Source: Sphingomonas montanisoli (GTDB lineage: Bacteria > Pseudomonadota > Alphaproteobacteria > Sphingomonadales > Sphingomonadaceae). From it: a DNA stretch of 64,000 bases. The notes beneath the pieces were generated by a model. That model ran no database searches, was not told the DNA's origin, and saw only the letters and a list, made by a program, of their open reading frames with translations. The position numbers and the translations under genes are program-made. Position 1 is the stretch's first letter. Each line of letters starts with the position of its first letter. Positions 1 to 11,319 of this stretch are shown here, piece after piece. The stretch lies in assembly GCF_008274695.1 (NCBI RefSeq), contig NZ_VTOU01000001.1, positions 1,081,146 to 1,145,145 of the forward strand. Direction: 5' to 3'.

Positions 1-18
1 GGATGTCAAAAGGGCATC

Positions 19-570
19 ATGAGCGACTCAGGGCTTCGCGGTGTCTTCCTGACCGAACGGCCGATGCTGCTGCGGCTGTTGACCGCGCGGCTGGGCAGTC
101 GCGACGATGCCGAGGACGTGCTGCAGGATCTGTGGCTGAAGCTGGAGACGCTGCCGTCCGGTCCCGTAGCGCAGCCCGCCGCCTATCTGTTCCGCATGGC
201 CAACAACCTCGCGTTCGACCGTCGTCGCTCTGCTGCGCGCCACGCCGTTCGCGACACCGAATGGCTGTCGGTGCAGTCGACAGCGGAAGAGATGCCGACG
301 CTGGAGGATGACCTGATCGCCCGCCAGCGGCTGCGCCAGATCGAGGCCGCGATCGACGCTCTGCCCGAAAGGACCGCGCGCGTATTTCGCCTGTTCCGTT
401 TCGAAGGTCGCCAGCAAAAGGCGATCGCGGCCGAATTGGGCCTCAGCCTCAGTTCGGTCGAGAAGCTGCTGCAACAGGGATACCGCTCCATTCACGACGC
501 CTTAAGAAAAAATAGTACGGCTCCCGCCCTGCCGCGACGTCATGTTGATGAGGAGGACCGTCGGTCTTGA
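19..570 (+). CDS. ECF RNA polymerase sigma factor, FecI-like
   Basis: A 183-residue protein with sigma-70 region 2 near residues 10-75 (RDDAEDVLQDLWLKL, then LFRMANNLAFDRRR) and region 4 near 110-160, where KAIAAELGLSLSSVEKLLQQG is the helix-turn-helix. There is no region 3, as in all ECF factors. Family members direct transcription of a TonB-receptor gene when released by a membrane FecR protein. An AAAGGG ribosome site lies just upstream of the ATG. Its TGA overlaps the start of the fecR-like gene and a TonB receptor follows, the classic FecI-FecR-receptor order. No ferric citrate transporter genes are seen, so the ligand is unknown. Confidence 0.93.
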   Translation: MSDSGLRGVFLTERPMLLRLLTARLGSRDDAEDVLQDLWLKLETLPSGPVAQPAAYLFRMANNLAFDRRRSAARHAVRDTEWLSVQSTAEEMPTLEDDLIARQRLRQIEAAIDALPERTARVFRLFRFEGRQQKAIAAELGLSLSSVEKLLQQGYRSIHDALRKNSTAPALPRRHVDEEDRRS

Positions 571-1517
571 CTGTGGGTTCAGAGGATATCGTCGATCAGG
601 CCATTGCCTGGCACCTGCGTCTGGCGGATGCTGGCGCCGAGGAATGGCGTGGTTTCGTCGAATGGTTGGAGGCCGACGAAGCGCATCGTACGGCCTATGA
701 TCAGGTGACGATGGACGATGCACTGATCGCGCCGTCGCTCGACCTCGGAAAGCCGCCGGTTGCCGCCAACGACGCCGCGCCGCCGCGCCGCTTTGGGCGT
801 TGGGCGGGTCTGGGCGGGGGTGCCGCCGCCGCCGCGCTGGCTGTCGCAATGCTGCTGCCCGAGACGCAGGCGGTCGCGTCCTACACGGTCGAGACGAAGC
901 CCGGCGAAACCCGCACCGTCAAGCTCGACGACGGCACGACCATCGAGATGAATGGCGGCACGAAGATGAGCTTCCGCCAGGGCGACGCGCGCTTTGCCGC
1001 GCTCAAAGCCGGCGAAGCGACCTTCCACGTCCGCCACGATGCCGATCATCCTTTCGAGCTTCAATCGGGCCGCTACGCGATCCGCGATCTGGGCACCGTG
1101 TTTAACGTGACCCGAGAGGGCAAGAGACTGGGCGTCGAGGTTGCGGAGGGTTCGGTCGCGTTCGAACCGAATCGGCAGAACGTCACGCTGACCCCCGGTA
1201 TGGCGCTCTCCGCGCACGAGGACCTGGCCGAACCGAAACTCGATCGAATCGCAGCGCACAGCGTGGGCGGATGGCGGCGCGGCGTCGTCAGCTTCCGCAG
1301 CGCGCCGATCGAAACCGTGGCGAATGCGGTGGCACGTTCGACCGGGGCTCATCTGAAAGTCGAACCTTCGCTGGCCAACCGGACCTTCACCGGCACGATC
1401 CACTTGACCGGAGAGCAAGGACGACTGATCCCCCGCGTTGCGACGCTGGTCGGTGCCGATTGGCGGCGCGAGGGGGACAATTGGATGCTGACGACCAAGG
1501 GTGATGAAAGCCGCTAG
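567..1517 (+). CDS. FecR family anti-sigma factor / signal transducer
   Basis: This is a 316-residue inner-membrane regulator. The N-terminal part (residues 5-45, AIAWHLRLADAGAEEWRGF) is the cytoplasmic FecR N-domain that binds the sigma factor. A single membrane segment lies at about 78-95. The FecR domain follows at about 100-200 (TVKLDDGTTIEMNGG), and a C-terminal STN-like part sits at about 235-310. The start is taken as TTG at 567, ten bases after AGGAGG (551-556); GTG at 573 is the alternative. It overlaps both neighbours by a few bases. By family knowledge it relays ligand binding at the partner receptor to the sigma factor. Confidence 0.92.
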   Translation: MTVGSEDIVDQAIAWHLRLADAGAEEWRGFVEWLEADEAHRTAYDQVTMDDALIAPSLDLGKPPVAANDAAPPRRFGRWAGLGGGAAAAALAVAMLLPETQAVASYTVETKPGETRTVKLDDGTTIEMNGGTKMSFRQGDARFAALKAGEATFHVRHDADHPFELQSGRYAIRDLGTVFNVTREGKRLGVEVAEGSVAFEPNRQNVTLTPGMALSAHEDLAEPKLDRIAAHSVGGWRRGVVSFRSAPIETVANAVARSTGAHLKVEPSLANRTFTGTIHLTGEQGRLIPRVATLVGADWRREGDNWMLTTKGDESR

Positions 1518-3861
1518 GCTTGCGGCTGCCGCACTGCTTTTGATCACTGCCATCCCTTCGGTCGCCTGGGGAAGCGACCGCCGGGACATCGAGATCGCGG
1601 CCGGGCCGCTCGATATCGCTATAGCGCGGCTGGCGCAGCTGACGGGTGTCGACATCGGCACGACCGATCCCGCCGTCGCGCTCGCGCGCAGCCCGGCCGT
1701 CCACGGCCGCCTTTCGCCGCACGCCGCACTCGGTCGGATGCTGCAAGGCACCGGCTATCGCGCTGTCAGAATCGACCCGACCAGCTTCCGGATCGAACGC
1801 GCGCCGGTGCGAGCACGCGCGAAGCCCCGCCCGATCCAGTCTGCGCCGGAAACCGAACCAGCCGCCGAAACCATCCTGGTCGTCGCCAGCAAGCGCGACG
1901 CGCCGCTCCTGCGGTATCCCGGCAGCATCGCGGTGATCCAGCCCAAGGCGGGCGACATGCTGGGTGCGGGCGATCGGCGCGACGTGCATTCGATCGCCGA
2001 CAGCCTGCCCATCCTGCAGAGCACCGAATTGGGCAGCGGCCGCAACAAGCTGTTCATCCGCGGCATCGCCGACAGCAGCTTCGTCGGCCCCACCCGATCG
2101 ACGGCATCGGTCTATCTCGGCGAAACGCAGCTTGGCTATAACGGCGCCGACCCCAATCTGAACCTCTACGACGTGCAGCGGATCGAGATCCTGGAAGGAC
2201 CGCAGGGCGCGCTCTACGGCGCCGGATCGATCGGTGGGATCGTGCGGATCGTACCCCATGATCCGGCACTCGATCGCATCGCGGCAGGCGTACTGGCATC
2301 GGCGAGCGCCACGCAGGACGGCGCCAACGGACATGAGCTGGCGGCGATGGTGAACGTGCCGCTGGTGAACGACATGATCGCGATCCGGCTCGTCGGCTAT
2401 CAGACTCGCGACGGCGGGTTCATCGACGACAGCAAGCGAGCCCTGCGCAACATCAACCGCCAGCGCACGCGTGGCGGGCGGGCGGCGCTGCGCTTCGCTC
2501 CCGGTGACGGATGGACGATCGATCTCGGCGCCGTCGCGCAGGAAAACAAGGCGATCGACAGCCAATACACGATGCGCGGCATGCCGGCGCTGACCCGCGC
2601 ATCGACGATCGCCCAGCCGTTCGAGGGCGATTTCAGCCTGGGCCAGATCGTGATCCGCAAGAGCTGGGACAGCGGGCTGCAACTGGTGAGCGCGACCGCG
2701 AAGGTGCGCCATCATTCGGACGACCGCTTCGACGCAACCAGCCTGCGCCCCACAACGCCGCTCGCTTATGACAGCCACGATCGCAACCGCATGACGACGC
2801 ACGAGACGCGGCTGTCCCGTTCGCTGTCCAACGGGAATAGCTGGCTGATCGGCGTCGGCTATATCGACGACGACGATCGGATCGAGCGGGAACTCGGCCA
2901 GCCCGGGCGGCCACAGGACATCACCGGCGTCACCAATCGAGCGCGCGACACATCGATCTTCGGCGAAGTGACGATCGCATTGACCCCCGCGTTATCGATC
3001 GCCGGCGGCGGGCGGCTTACGCGCACCCGCACCGACAGCGATCCGACCTTCGTGCGACGCGGCACCGCCTTCATCCGTGGGCGCAAGAGCATCCGCTACA
3101 GCCCGATGGCGGCGGCGTCCTACGCGCTCTCCCCACGGTTCGCCTTGTTCGCGCGCTACGGATCAGGCTTCCGCACGGGCGGGCTGGCGGTCGCGCCGGG
3201 GATCGGGCGGGTCGCCAACTTCACCCCCGACAGCATCCGTGTGGCTGAGGCCGGATTGAGGCTGGATCGCGACGGCGTGACCGGCCTGTCCGCCACCGCC
3301 ACCCTGTCTTATGCGCGCTGGAAGCAGATCCAGGCCGATCTCGTGGACAGGTTCGGCTTTCCCTATTCGACCAATATCGGCAACGGCCGCATCCGCGGAT
3401 TCGAGGCGACGGCGGATTGGGTGCCGATGCGCGGGCTGAACCTCGGCGGATCGATCTTCCTCAACCATAGCAGCCTGCACGACCCGATCCTCGCGCTCAC
3501 CCCGCAAAAGGGCGACGAACTGGCGGATACGCCGCGCGCCAACGGCAGTGCGCGTGCATCCTATCAGTGGGGCGATCCCTCGACCTCGCAATGGCATGTG
3601 CGCGGGACGGCCGCTTATGTCGGGCGCTCCTATGTCGGCTTCGGCCCGATGCTCAACATCATGCAGGGCAACTATGCGACGTTCGGCGCGGGTGCGGGGT
3701 GGCAGCGCGGGAAGTTAAGCGTGATGCTCGATATCGACAATATCGCCAACAGCCACGCAAACCGCTTCTCGCTCGGCAACCCCTTCGGCGTCGGCAACCG
3801 CAATCAGATGACCCCGCTGCGCCCCCGCACCGCCAAGCTGACGGTCGCGAGGGACTTTTAG
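1504..3861 (+). CDS. TonB-dependent receptor with N-terminal STN signalling domain
   Basis: The protein is 785 residues with a signal peptide (about 1-25). An STN domain (about 30-95, LDIAIARLAQLTGVDIG) contacts FecR in the periplasm. The plug domain is at about 125-255 (RDVHSIADSLPIL, LFIRGIADSS, VQRIEILEGPQGALYGAGS), followed by a 22-strand-type barrel ending in the aromatic residue of ARDF. ATG 1504 is preferred over GTG 1501 because AAGG lies directly before the GTG. It is the third gene of the sigma/FecR operon and probably the regulated outer-membrane transporter. Its stop codon overlaps that of the convergent peptidase gene by two bases. The substrate cannot be read from sequence. Confidence 0.93.
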   Translation: MKAARLAAAALLLITAIPSVAWGSDRRDIEIAAGPLDIAIARLAQLTGVDIGTTDPAVALARSPAVHGRLSPHAALGRMLQGTGYRAVRIDPTSFRIERAPVRARAKPRPIQSAPETEPAAETILVVASKRDAPLLRYPGSIAVIQPKAGDMLGAGDRRDVHSIADSLPILQSTELGSGRNKLFIRGIADSSFVGPTRSTASVYLGETQLGYNGADPNLNLYDVQRIEILEGPQGALYGAGSIGGIVRIVPHDPALDRIAAGVLASASATQDGANGHELAAMVNVPLVNDMIAIRLVGYQTRDGGFIDDSKRALRNINRQRTRGGRAALRFAPGDGWTIDLGAVAQENKAIDSQYTMRGMPALTRASTIAQPFEGDFSLGQIVIRKSWDSGLQLVSATAKVRHHSDDRFDATSLRPTTPLAYDSHDRNRMTTHETRLSRSLSNGNSWLIGVGYIDDDDRIERELGQPGRPQDITGVTNRARDTSIFGEVTIALTPALSIAGGGRLTRTRTDSDPTFVRRGTAFIRGRKSIRYSPMAAASYALSPRFALFARYGSGFRTGGLAVAPGIGRVANFTPDSIRVAEAGLRLDRDGVTGLSATATLSYARWKQIQADLVDRFGFPYSTNIGNGRIRGFEATADWVPMRGLNLGGSIFLNHSSLHDPILALTPQKGDELADTPRANGSARASYQWGDPSTSQWHVRGTAAYVGRSYVGFGPMLNIMQGNYATFGAGAGWQRGKLSVMLDIDNIANSHANRFSLGNPFGVGNRNQMTPLRPRTAKLTVARDF

Positions 3862-5906
3862 TTCGGCTTTACCCGGTATTTGTCGAACCACGCGAGGATC
3901 GCCGCCGCCTTGGCCGCCGACTGCGACGGGCGGCCGGCAAGCAGATGATGGTTCGCCCCCGGCACCTTGACCAGCGCGGTCGGCACGCCCCGGATCTGAA
4001 GCGCGGCATAATATTGCTCCGCCTCGCTGACCGGGGTCCGATAGTCCTGGCTGCCGACGACCACCAGCGTCGGCGTCGTCACGTTGCCGACGAGGCTGAG
4101 CGGCGAGCGGTTCCAATAGGACATGGGATCTTCCCACGGCTTCTTGTCGAACCAGTAGCGCGAGGTGAAGGTGGTGCCGTCCATCGTCAGCGCCTCGCTC
4201 GTCCAGTTGATCACCGGCTTCTGCGTCGCCGCCGCCTTGAAGCGGTTGGTCTTGCCGACGATCCATGAGGTGAGCACGCCGCCGCCCGATCCACCCGTGA
4301 CGAACAGATTGTCGGGGTCTGCGGTCCCTTCGGCGATCGCGGCGTCCACCGCGGCGATCAGGTCGTCATAGTCGGTGCCCGGATAGGCGCGGTCGATCAG
4401 GTTGGCGAATTGCTCGCCATAAGACGTGCTGCCGCGCGGATTGATGTAGAGCACCGCATAGCCATGCGCGGCATAAAGCTGATCGTCGGTCGAGAAGGTC
4501 GGCGCATAGGCCGCATTGGGCCCACCGTGGATTTCGAGGATCAGCGGCACGCGCTGCCCCGGCTGACGCCCCGGTGGCGTCACCAGCCACGCATCGATCG
4601 CGCGTCCGTCGGGCGCCGTGACGGGCAGCTTGGTGACCGGCGCCATCGCCTTGGCCGCCATCCACCCCTGATTGAGCTGGGTCAGCTGGCGCGATCCCCC
4701 GCCCGCAACCACCTTCACGTCTGCGGGGCGCAGCGCGCCGCCCCCTGTGTAGGCGATTGTCCCGCCGGTCGAGACCGTGAACGACCCGCCCGTATAGGGC
4801 CGGTCGAAATCCTCGCCCGGAACCACATCGTCGACCACCGGCCGGATCGCGGCATCCAGCCCGACACGGGCGATCTTGCGCAGGCCATGATCGTCATAAG
4901 AGATGACGAGGCCGCCATTGCCCGCCCAGTGCATCTCGTTGACGCTGCGATCGAGTTTCGCGGTCAACGAACGCGCGCCACTGCCGTCGATATTGGCGAT
5001 ATACAGCTGGGCGTTCTCGTAACTGCGGTTATGGTCATCGAAGCCGAGATAGGCGACGCGGCGACCGTCGGGCGAAACCAGCGGCTCCTGGTCCGGGCCC
5101 TTACGGGTGGTGATCTGCTTCAGCGCGCCGCTGGCGACGTCAAGCGTGAAGAGTTCGCTGTTCTTCCCCTCGCGCTCCCAATCGGCGCTGCGGTTCGCGC
5201 TGAACAGGATCGAACGGCTGTCGGGCGTCCAACTGAGCGGGCCGCCATCGTTGAAATCGCCGAAGGTGAGCTGGCGCGGACTGCCGCCATCGGCGGGCAC
5301 GACGAAGATGTGCCGATAGCCCGGCTTCACATAGCCGCCGTCGTCGCTGCGATAGGTCACGCGATCGATGATCTCGAGTGGCTCGGCCCACTTTGCGCCT
5401 TCGGGCTTGTCGGGCGCCTTGCCCAGCTTCAGCCCCTCGCCCGGAACGCGCATCAGATAGGCGATCGAGCGACCATCGGGCGACCAGGCGAGCGCACCCG
5501 GGCTCTGCGGCAGGCCAGTGACCTTGGCGGTGGCGCCGCTATCGAGCCACAGAACGTGAAGCTGTGGCGCGCCTTCGCCATTGCCTGCGACATAGGCCAG
5601 CCGCCGGCCATCGGGCGACCAGCGCGGCGATGAAGCGGAGCCACCACCCGCTGCGAGCGGACGCTGGTGCCCGGTCTTCACGTCGATCAGCCAGATGCTC
5701 GGCCGCATGCTGTCGGTCATGATGTCCGCGGACTGGCGGACATAGGCGATCTGCGTGCCGTCGGGGCTGATCTCGGGTTCGGTCGCGCCTTCGAGGCTGA
5801 AGAGGTCGCGCCCGGTAAAGGCGCGCTCGGGCCCATCCTGCGCGGCGGTAGCGGGCGAAAGGGCGGATGCGCCCAGGAAGAGGGCGAGAAGGAGCCGGGA
5901 TTTCAT
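3858..5906 (-). CDS. S9 family prolyl-oligopeptidase-like serine peptidase, exported
   Basis: The 682-residue protein has a signal peptide (residues 1-22, ending ATAAQ). A WD40/PD40-type beta-propeller follows (about 30-410, repeats such as PEISPDGTQIAYV, SPRWSPDGRRLAYV, LAWSPDGRSIAYL). The C-terminal alpha/beta-hydrolase domain has Ser540 in GGSGGG, Asp621 in GSQDYRTP and His653 in GANHH. This matches acylaminoacyl-peptidase/dipeptidyl-peptidase relatives that cut short peptides in the periplasm. It sits between two TonB receptors, which suggests, without proof, peptide scavenging. Its 3' end overlaps the upstream receptor gene tail to tail. Confidence 0.92.
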   Translation of the reverse strand: MKSRLLLALFLGASALSPATAAQDGPERAFTGRDLFSLEGATEPEISPDGTQIAYVRQSADIMTDSMRPSIWLIDVKTGHQRPLAAGGGSASSPRWSPDGRRLAYVAGNGEGAPQLHVLWLDSGATAKVTGLPQSPGALAWSPDGRSIAYLMRVPGEGLKLGKAPDKPEGAKWAEPLEIIDRVTYRSDDGGYVKPGYRHIFVVPADGGSPRQLTFGDFNDGGPLSWTPDSRSILFSANRSADWEREGKNSELFTLDVASGALKQITTRKGPDQEPLVSPDGRRVAYLGFDDHNRSYENAQLYIANIDGSGARSLTAKLDRSVNEMHWAGNGGLVISYDDHGLRKIARVGLDAAIRPVVDDVVPGEDFDRPYTGGSFTVSTGGTIAYTGGGALRPADVKVVAGGGSRQLTQLNQGWMAAKAMAPVTKLPVTAPDGRAIDAWLVTPPGRQPGQRVPLILEIHGGPNAAYAPTFSTDDQLYAAHGYAVLYINPRGSTSYGEQFANLIDRAYPGTDYDDLIAAVDAAIAEGTADPDNLFVTGGSGGGVLTSWIVGKTNRFKAAATQKPVINWTSEALTMDGTTFTSRYWFDKKPWEDPMSYWNRSPLSLVGNVTTPTLVVVGSQDYRTPVSEAEQYYAALQIRGVPTALVKVPGANHHLLAGRPSQSAAKAAAILAWFDKYRVKPN

Positions 5907-5970
5907 GAGCGCTTCCCCTGTTTTTTGAAGGTGTTGCGCCGACTATAGATAGGGCGCGCAGCCACCTCAA

Positions 5971-5993
5971 TCCTCCCCCCATCAGGGGGAGGA
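5971..5993 (-). terminator. GC-rich stem-loop after the second TonB receptor gene
   Basis: TCCTCCCCC at 5971-5979 pairs perfectly with GGGGGAGGA at 5985-5993 around a 5-base loop. On the minus strand it lies just after the receptor stop codon (6004) and before the S9 peptidase gene. It could terminate or attenuate transcription. There is no clear U-run, so intrinsic termination is uncertain; it may equally be an extragenic palindrome. Confidence 0.5.
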
Positions 5994-6003
5994 CCTAAGG
6001 GGT

Positions 6004-8397
<2,394 letters not shown>

Positions 8398-8634
8398 TAC
8401 CCTCTCCCATAGTCATGGCCCGATCCAGATCTCGTGCTGGTTTCAGGCTTCGGCCGCGGATTGCTGGTTCCCGCATCACGAAACGGCAACGCGCATCGCG
8501 GACTTTTCCGGGGTTCCGGATTGTCTAGCTTTCACCGATAGTTAGGCGCTCCACTATATTATATATACGCCATAAGAAAATTATTGATCCAGACGAGGCA
8601 CTTAGGTGGATTCGCGGGACAGAGGAGAGGCAGC
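8398..8634. promoter_or_regulatory. Divergent intergenic region with AT-rich promoter-like core
   Basis: This gene-free stretch separates the receptor gene (minus) from the amidohydrolase gene (plus). A strongly AT-rich core, ACTATATTATATATA at 8553-8567, stands out against the GC-rich background and is a plausible -10/UP region. GAGGAGAGG at 8622-8630 is the ribosome site of the plus-strand gene. No clear operator dyad was found. Confidence 0.45.
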
Positions 8635-10386
8635 ATGAGACTCGGATTCCTGATCAAAGGCGGTACGGTCGTCGACGGCACCGGCGCCCCAGCCTATCGC
8701 GCGGACGTCCGCGTCACCGACGACGTGATCTCGGAAATCGGCCAAAATCTGGAACGGCGCGGGCGCGAACAGGTGATCGACGCGACCGGCTGCTATGTAG
8801 CCCCCGGCTTCATGGAAACGCACAACCATTTCGATGCGCCGATGTGGTGGCTACCGTCGATGGAGCCGATGCCAGGCTATGGCGTGACCACCTCGATCAA
8901 CGGCAATTGCGGCTTCGGCGCAGCGCCGGTCAGCGACGATCCGAACGTGCGGCTGGAGGCGGTGAAGATCTTTTCCTTCTTCGAGGATATTCCCGAAAAG
9001 CCCTTCATGGATCGCCTGCCGTGGGATTGGACGACGTGGGGCGAATATCGCAGCTCGATCGAACGCAACCTGAAGCTGCCGCTCAACTTCGCCTCCTATT
9101 GCGGCCATATCCCGCTGCGCCTGACCGTGATGGGCCTCGAGGCCTGGGACCGCGCGGCCACGCCGGACGAGATCGCCAAGATGGCCGAGTTGCTCGATGA
9201 GGCACTCGCCGCCGGCGCAATCGGGCTGTCGACCAACTATCTCGACAATGACGGCAAGGATCGCCGCATCGTCACCAAGCTGGCCGACGATGCAGAGATG
9301 AACGCTCTGTTCGACGTGCTCGAACGCTATCCCGGCCGCGTGTTCCAGGTGATCGTCGACTGGGTGATGCGCGTCGATGCGCCCGCCACGATGGACCGCT
9401 TCGTGCGCCTGCTGCGCGGCCGCAACATCCGCACCCAATTCACCGGCGCTGTGCCGACGCTGGCCTATCAGGACAAGATCGTCGCCCCCGCGATCGAGAT
9501 GCACGAGGCGCGCAAGGCCGAGGGTCTCGATATCTGGGCCGGCTATCATCACGTCGCGTCGACCGTGCTGATCGGCTTCATGAACTCGCTCGTCTGGGCG
9601 CAGATCAACAATTATGTCTGGAACGAGATCATCGACGAGCGCGACGAGCAGAAGAAGCTCGACATGCTCGCCGATCCCACCTGGCGCGCTCGTGCCCGCG
9701 AAAGCTGGAACAGCGTGCGCGACGTATCGCGCGCCAAACATGCCGACGCCTTCGAACTGTTCGACAGTGAAACCAATGCCGGGCCGACGGGCATCCTGCT
9801 CAGCCAGTTCATGAAGGACCGCGGCTACGACCATCCCTCGGACGCGCTGGCCGACTGGGTGATCGAGAACGGCGTCCATTCCAACCTGCGTATGGAGGAA
9901 GCACCCAAGCACAAGGACGCCTTGCCCTATATGTTCGCCGACGACCTCGCGATCGGTAACCTCTCGGACGCGGGGGCACACGGCAAGATGTTCTGCGGTG
10001 CCGGCGACAACGTCCTGCTGCTCACCCGCCATGTCCGCGACAGCCAGGATCTGACGATCGAACAGGCGGTGCACCTGCTCACTGGGCGGATCGCCGACTT
10101 CTTCAACCTGCTGCCCGAACGCGGCACGCTGCATGTCGGCAAGAAGGCGGACGTGACGGTGTTCAACCTCGACGAGATCGAGCGGCGCCCCGAATATAAG
10201 CGCTTCGACGTTCCCGATGGCGAAGGCGGCGTCACCTATCGCTACAGCCGCGAGGCGGCGCCGATGCGCCTCACCCTGGTCAATGGCGAGGCGACCTTCG
10301 TGCGCGGCGAGTTCACCGGCAAGTTTCCGGGTGAGGTGGTCACCGCCGCATCGACCGTCCCACCCCTGGCGCAAGCAGCGGAGTGA
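8635..10386 (+). CDS. Amidohydrolase, N-acyl-D-amino-acid deacylase (D-aminoacylase) family
   Basis: The 583-residue protein starts at ATG 8635, behind GAGGAGAGG. It has the two-part amidohydrolase barrel: an N-terminal beta-sandwich (LIKGGTVVDGTGAPAYRADV), the METHNHFD metal motif near residue 61, and the INGNCGFGAAP loop whose Cys bridges the metal in D-aminoacylases. A GYHHVAS histidine segment and SDAGAHG near the C-terminus supply further ligands. The family hydrolyses N-acyl-D-amino acids and related cyclic or linear amides. It overlaps or abuts a COQ4-like gene and is followed by a TetR regulator, so the true substrate is probably a particular amide rather than bulk D-amino acids. Confidence 0.87.
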   Translation: MRLGFLIKGGTVVDGTGAPAYRADVRVTDDVISEIGQNLERRGREQVIDATGCYVAPGFMETHNHFDAPMWWLPSMEPMPGYGVTTSINGNCGFGAAPVSDDPNVRLEAVKIFSFFEDIPEKPFMDRLPWDWTTWGEYRSSIERNLKLPLNFASYCGHIPLRLTVMGLEAWDRAATPDEIAKMAELLDEALAAGAIGLSTNYLDNDGKDRRIVTKLADDAEMNALFDVLERYPGRVFQVIVDWVMRVDAPATMDRFVRLLRGRNIRTQFTGAVPTLAYQDKIVAPAIEMHEARKAEGLDIWAGYHHVASTVLIGFMNSLVWAQINNYVWNEIIDERDEQKKLDMLADPTWRARARESWNSVRDVSRAKHADAFELFDSETNAGPTGILLSQFMKDRGYDHPSDALADWVIENGVHSNLRMEEAPKHKDALPYMFADDLAIGNLSDAGAHGKMFCGAGDNVLLLTRHVRDSQDLTIEQAVHLLTGRIADFFNLLPERGTLHVGKKADVTVFNLDEIERRPEYKRFDVPDGEGGVTYRYSREAAPMRLTLVNGEATFVRGEFTGKFPGEVVTAASTVPPLAQAAE

Positions 10387-10391
10387 TCGAC

Positions 10392-11273
10392 ATGGCGACC
10401 GCAAAACCCATCGAAAACGCCGCCAACGATGCCGAGCCGGCCCGCAAGCGCGGCGGGATGACGCCGGCCGAGATCGCTTACATGCGACAGGGTATCGAGC
10501 CCGTCGCCGGCAGCGTCCCGATGTCGACCTCGCGCTTCCTCAACAGCCCCTTGTTCGTCCACGCCTATAGCCAGTTGTCGCTGCGCCGGCTGGGCGACGA
10601 TGTGCCCACCACCTACGACATTCCGGACATGTCGCGCGGGATCGACGACGTGACCGACTATGCCGACTGGGCGCAGCAGGTCGCGATCGAGAAGGCTGAG
10701 AATCCGGTCTTCGCCGACTGGCTGAACCAGCGTCGCTCGACCCGCTATAACCCGCATGAGATGGCGCAGTATGCGGCGGGCACGCTGGGGGCGACGATCC
10801 GCGATTTCATGCTCAAGTCGGGCTTCGACATCGAGTTCATGGACAAGGGCGTAACCCCCGCGAACGACCTGCAATATCTGATGAAGCGGTCGAGCGAGTG
10901 CCACGACATCCAGCATATGGTGTCCGGCTTCGGCCCCAATATCGCCGGCGAACATGCGCTGATCATGATGAACGTGACCGGCAATGCCGGGTTCTTCCGG
11001 CCCGAACTGGCCGCCTATCTCTCGCGCTCGCCGTACTTCCTCGCTTCGGCGAACCTGATGCGCAGCGGCCTGCATTATTCGGCGGGCATGCCGCGCCTGC
11101 TGGAGGCGACCGAACTCGGCATCGCGGCCGGCCGTGGGCTCAAGAAGCCGCTGCATATCGTCAACTGGGAAGAGTATCTCGACTGGCAGCTCGACGACAT
11201 CGCCGCCGATCTGGGCTTTACGCGCGGACCGGGCGACCTGTGGGGCGACGCCGATCAAAGCCTGCTCGGCTAA
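10392..11273 (+). CDS. COQ4-like (ubiquinone biosynthesis Coq4 family) protein
   Basis: This is a 293-residue soluble protein. His171-Asp172-x-x-His175 followed by eleven residues and Glu187 (numbered from ATG 10392) reproduces exactly the HDxxH-x11-E metal signature of Coq4. The flanking GFGPNIAGEHAL and the helical C-terminus also fit. Coq4 takes part in ubiquinone ring modification (C1 decarboxylation and hydroxylation). Here the gene is joined to an amidohydrolase and a TetR gene rather than to ubi genes, so it may act on another aromatic or quinone-like substrate. GTG 10383, overlapping the upstream stop, is an alternative start. Confidence 0.8.
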   Translation: MATAKPIENAANDAEPARKRGGMTPAEIAYMRQGIEPVAGSVPMSTSRFLNSPLFVHAYSQLSLRRLGDDVPTTYDIPDMSRGIDDVTDYADWAQQVAIEKAENPVFADWLNQRRSTRYNPHEMAQYAAGTLGATIRDFMLKSGFDIEFMDKGVTPANDLQYLMKRSSECHDIQHMVSGFGPNIAGEHALIMMNVTGNAGFFRPELAAYLSRSPYFLASANLMRSGLHYSAGMPRLLEATELGIAAGRGLKKPLHIVNWEEYLDWQLDDIAADLGFTRGPGDLWGDADQSLLG

Positions 11274-11280
11274 GCTTGTG

Positions 11281-11319
11281 GGGTCATGCCGGGAGCCCTA
11301 GTGTCGCCCGGCATGACCC
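11281..11319. promoter_or_regulatory. 13-bp perfect inverted repeat covering the TetR start codon
   Basis: GGGTCATGCCGGG (11281-11293) and CCCGGCATGACCC (11307-11319) are perfect inverted arms around a 13-base loop. It follows the COQ4-like stop codon directly, and the right arm contains the preferred ATG (11313) of the TetR gene. It may act as terminator, TetR operator, translational lid or extragenic palindrome; sequence alone cannot separate these. Confidence 0.7.

Noticed and set aside
1387..2802. 471-residue minus-strand frame opposite the first TonB receptor
   Set aside because: Shadow frame; the receptor has STN, plug and barrel signatures in the plus frame.
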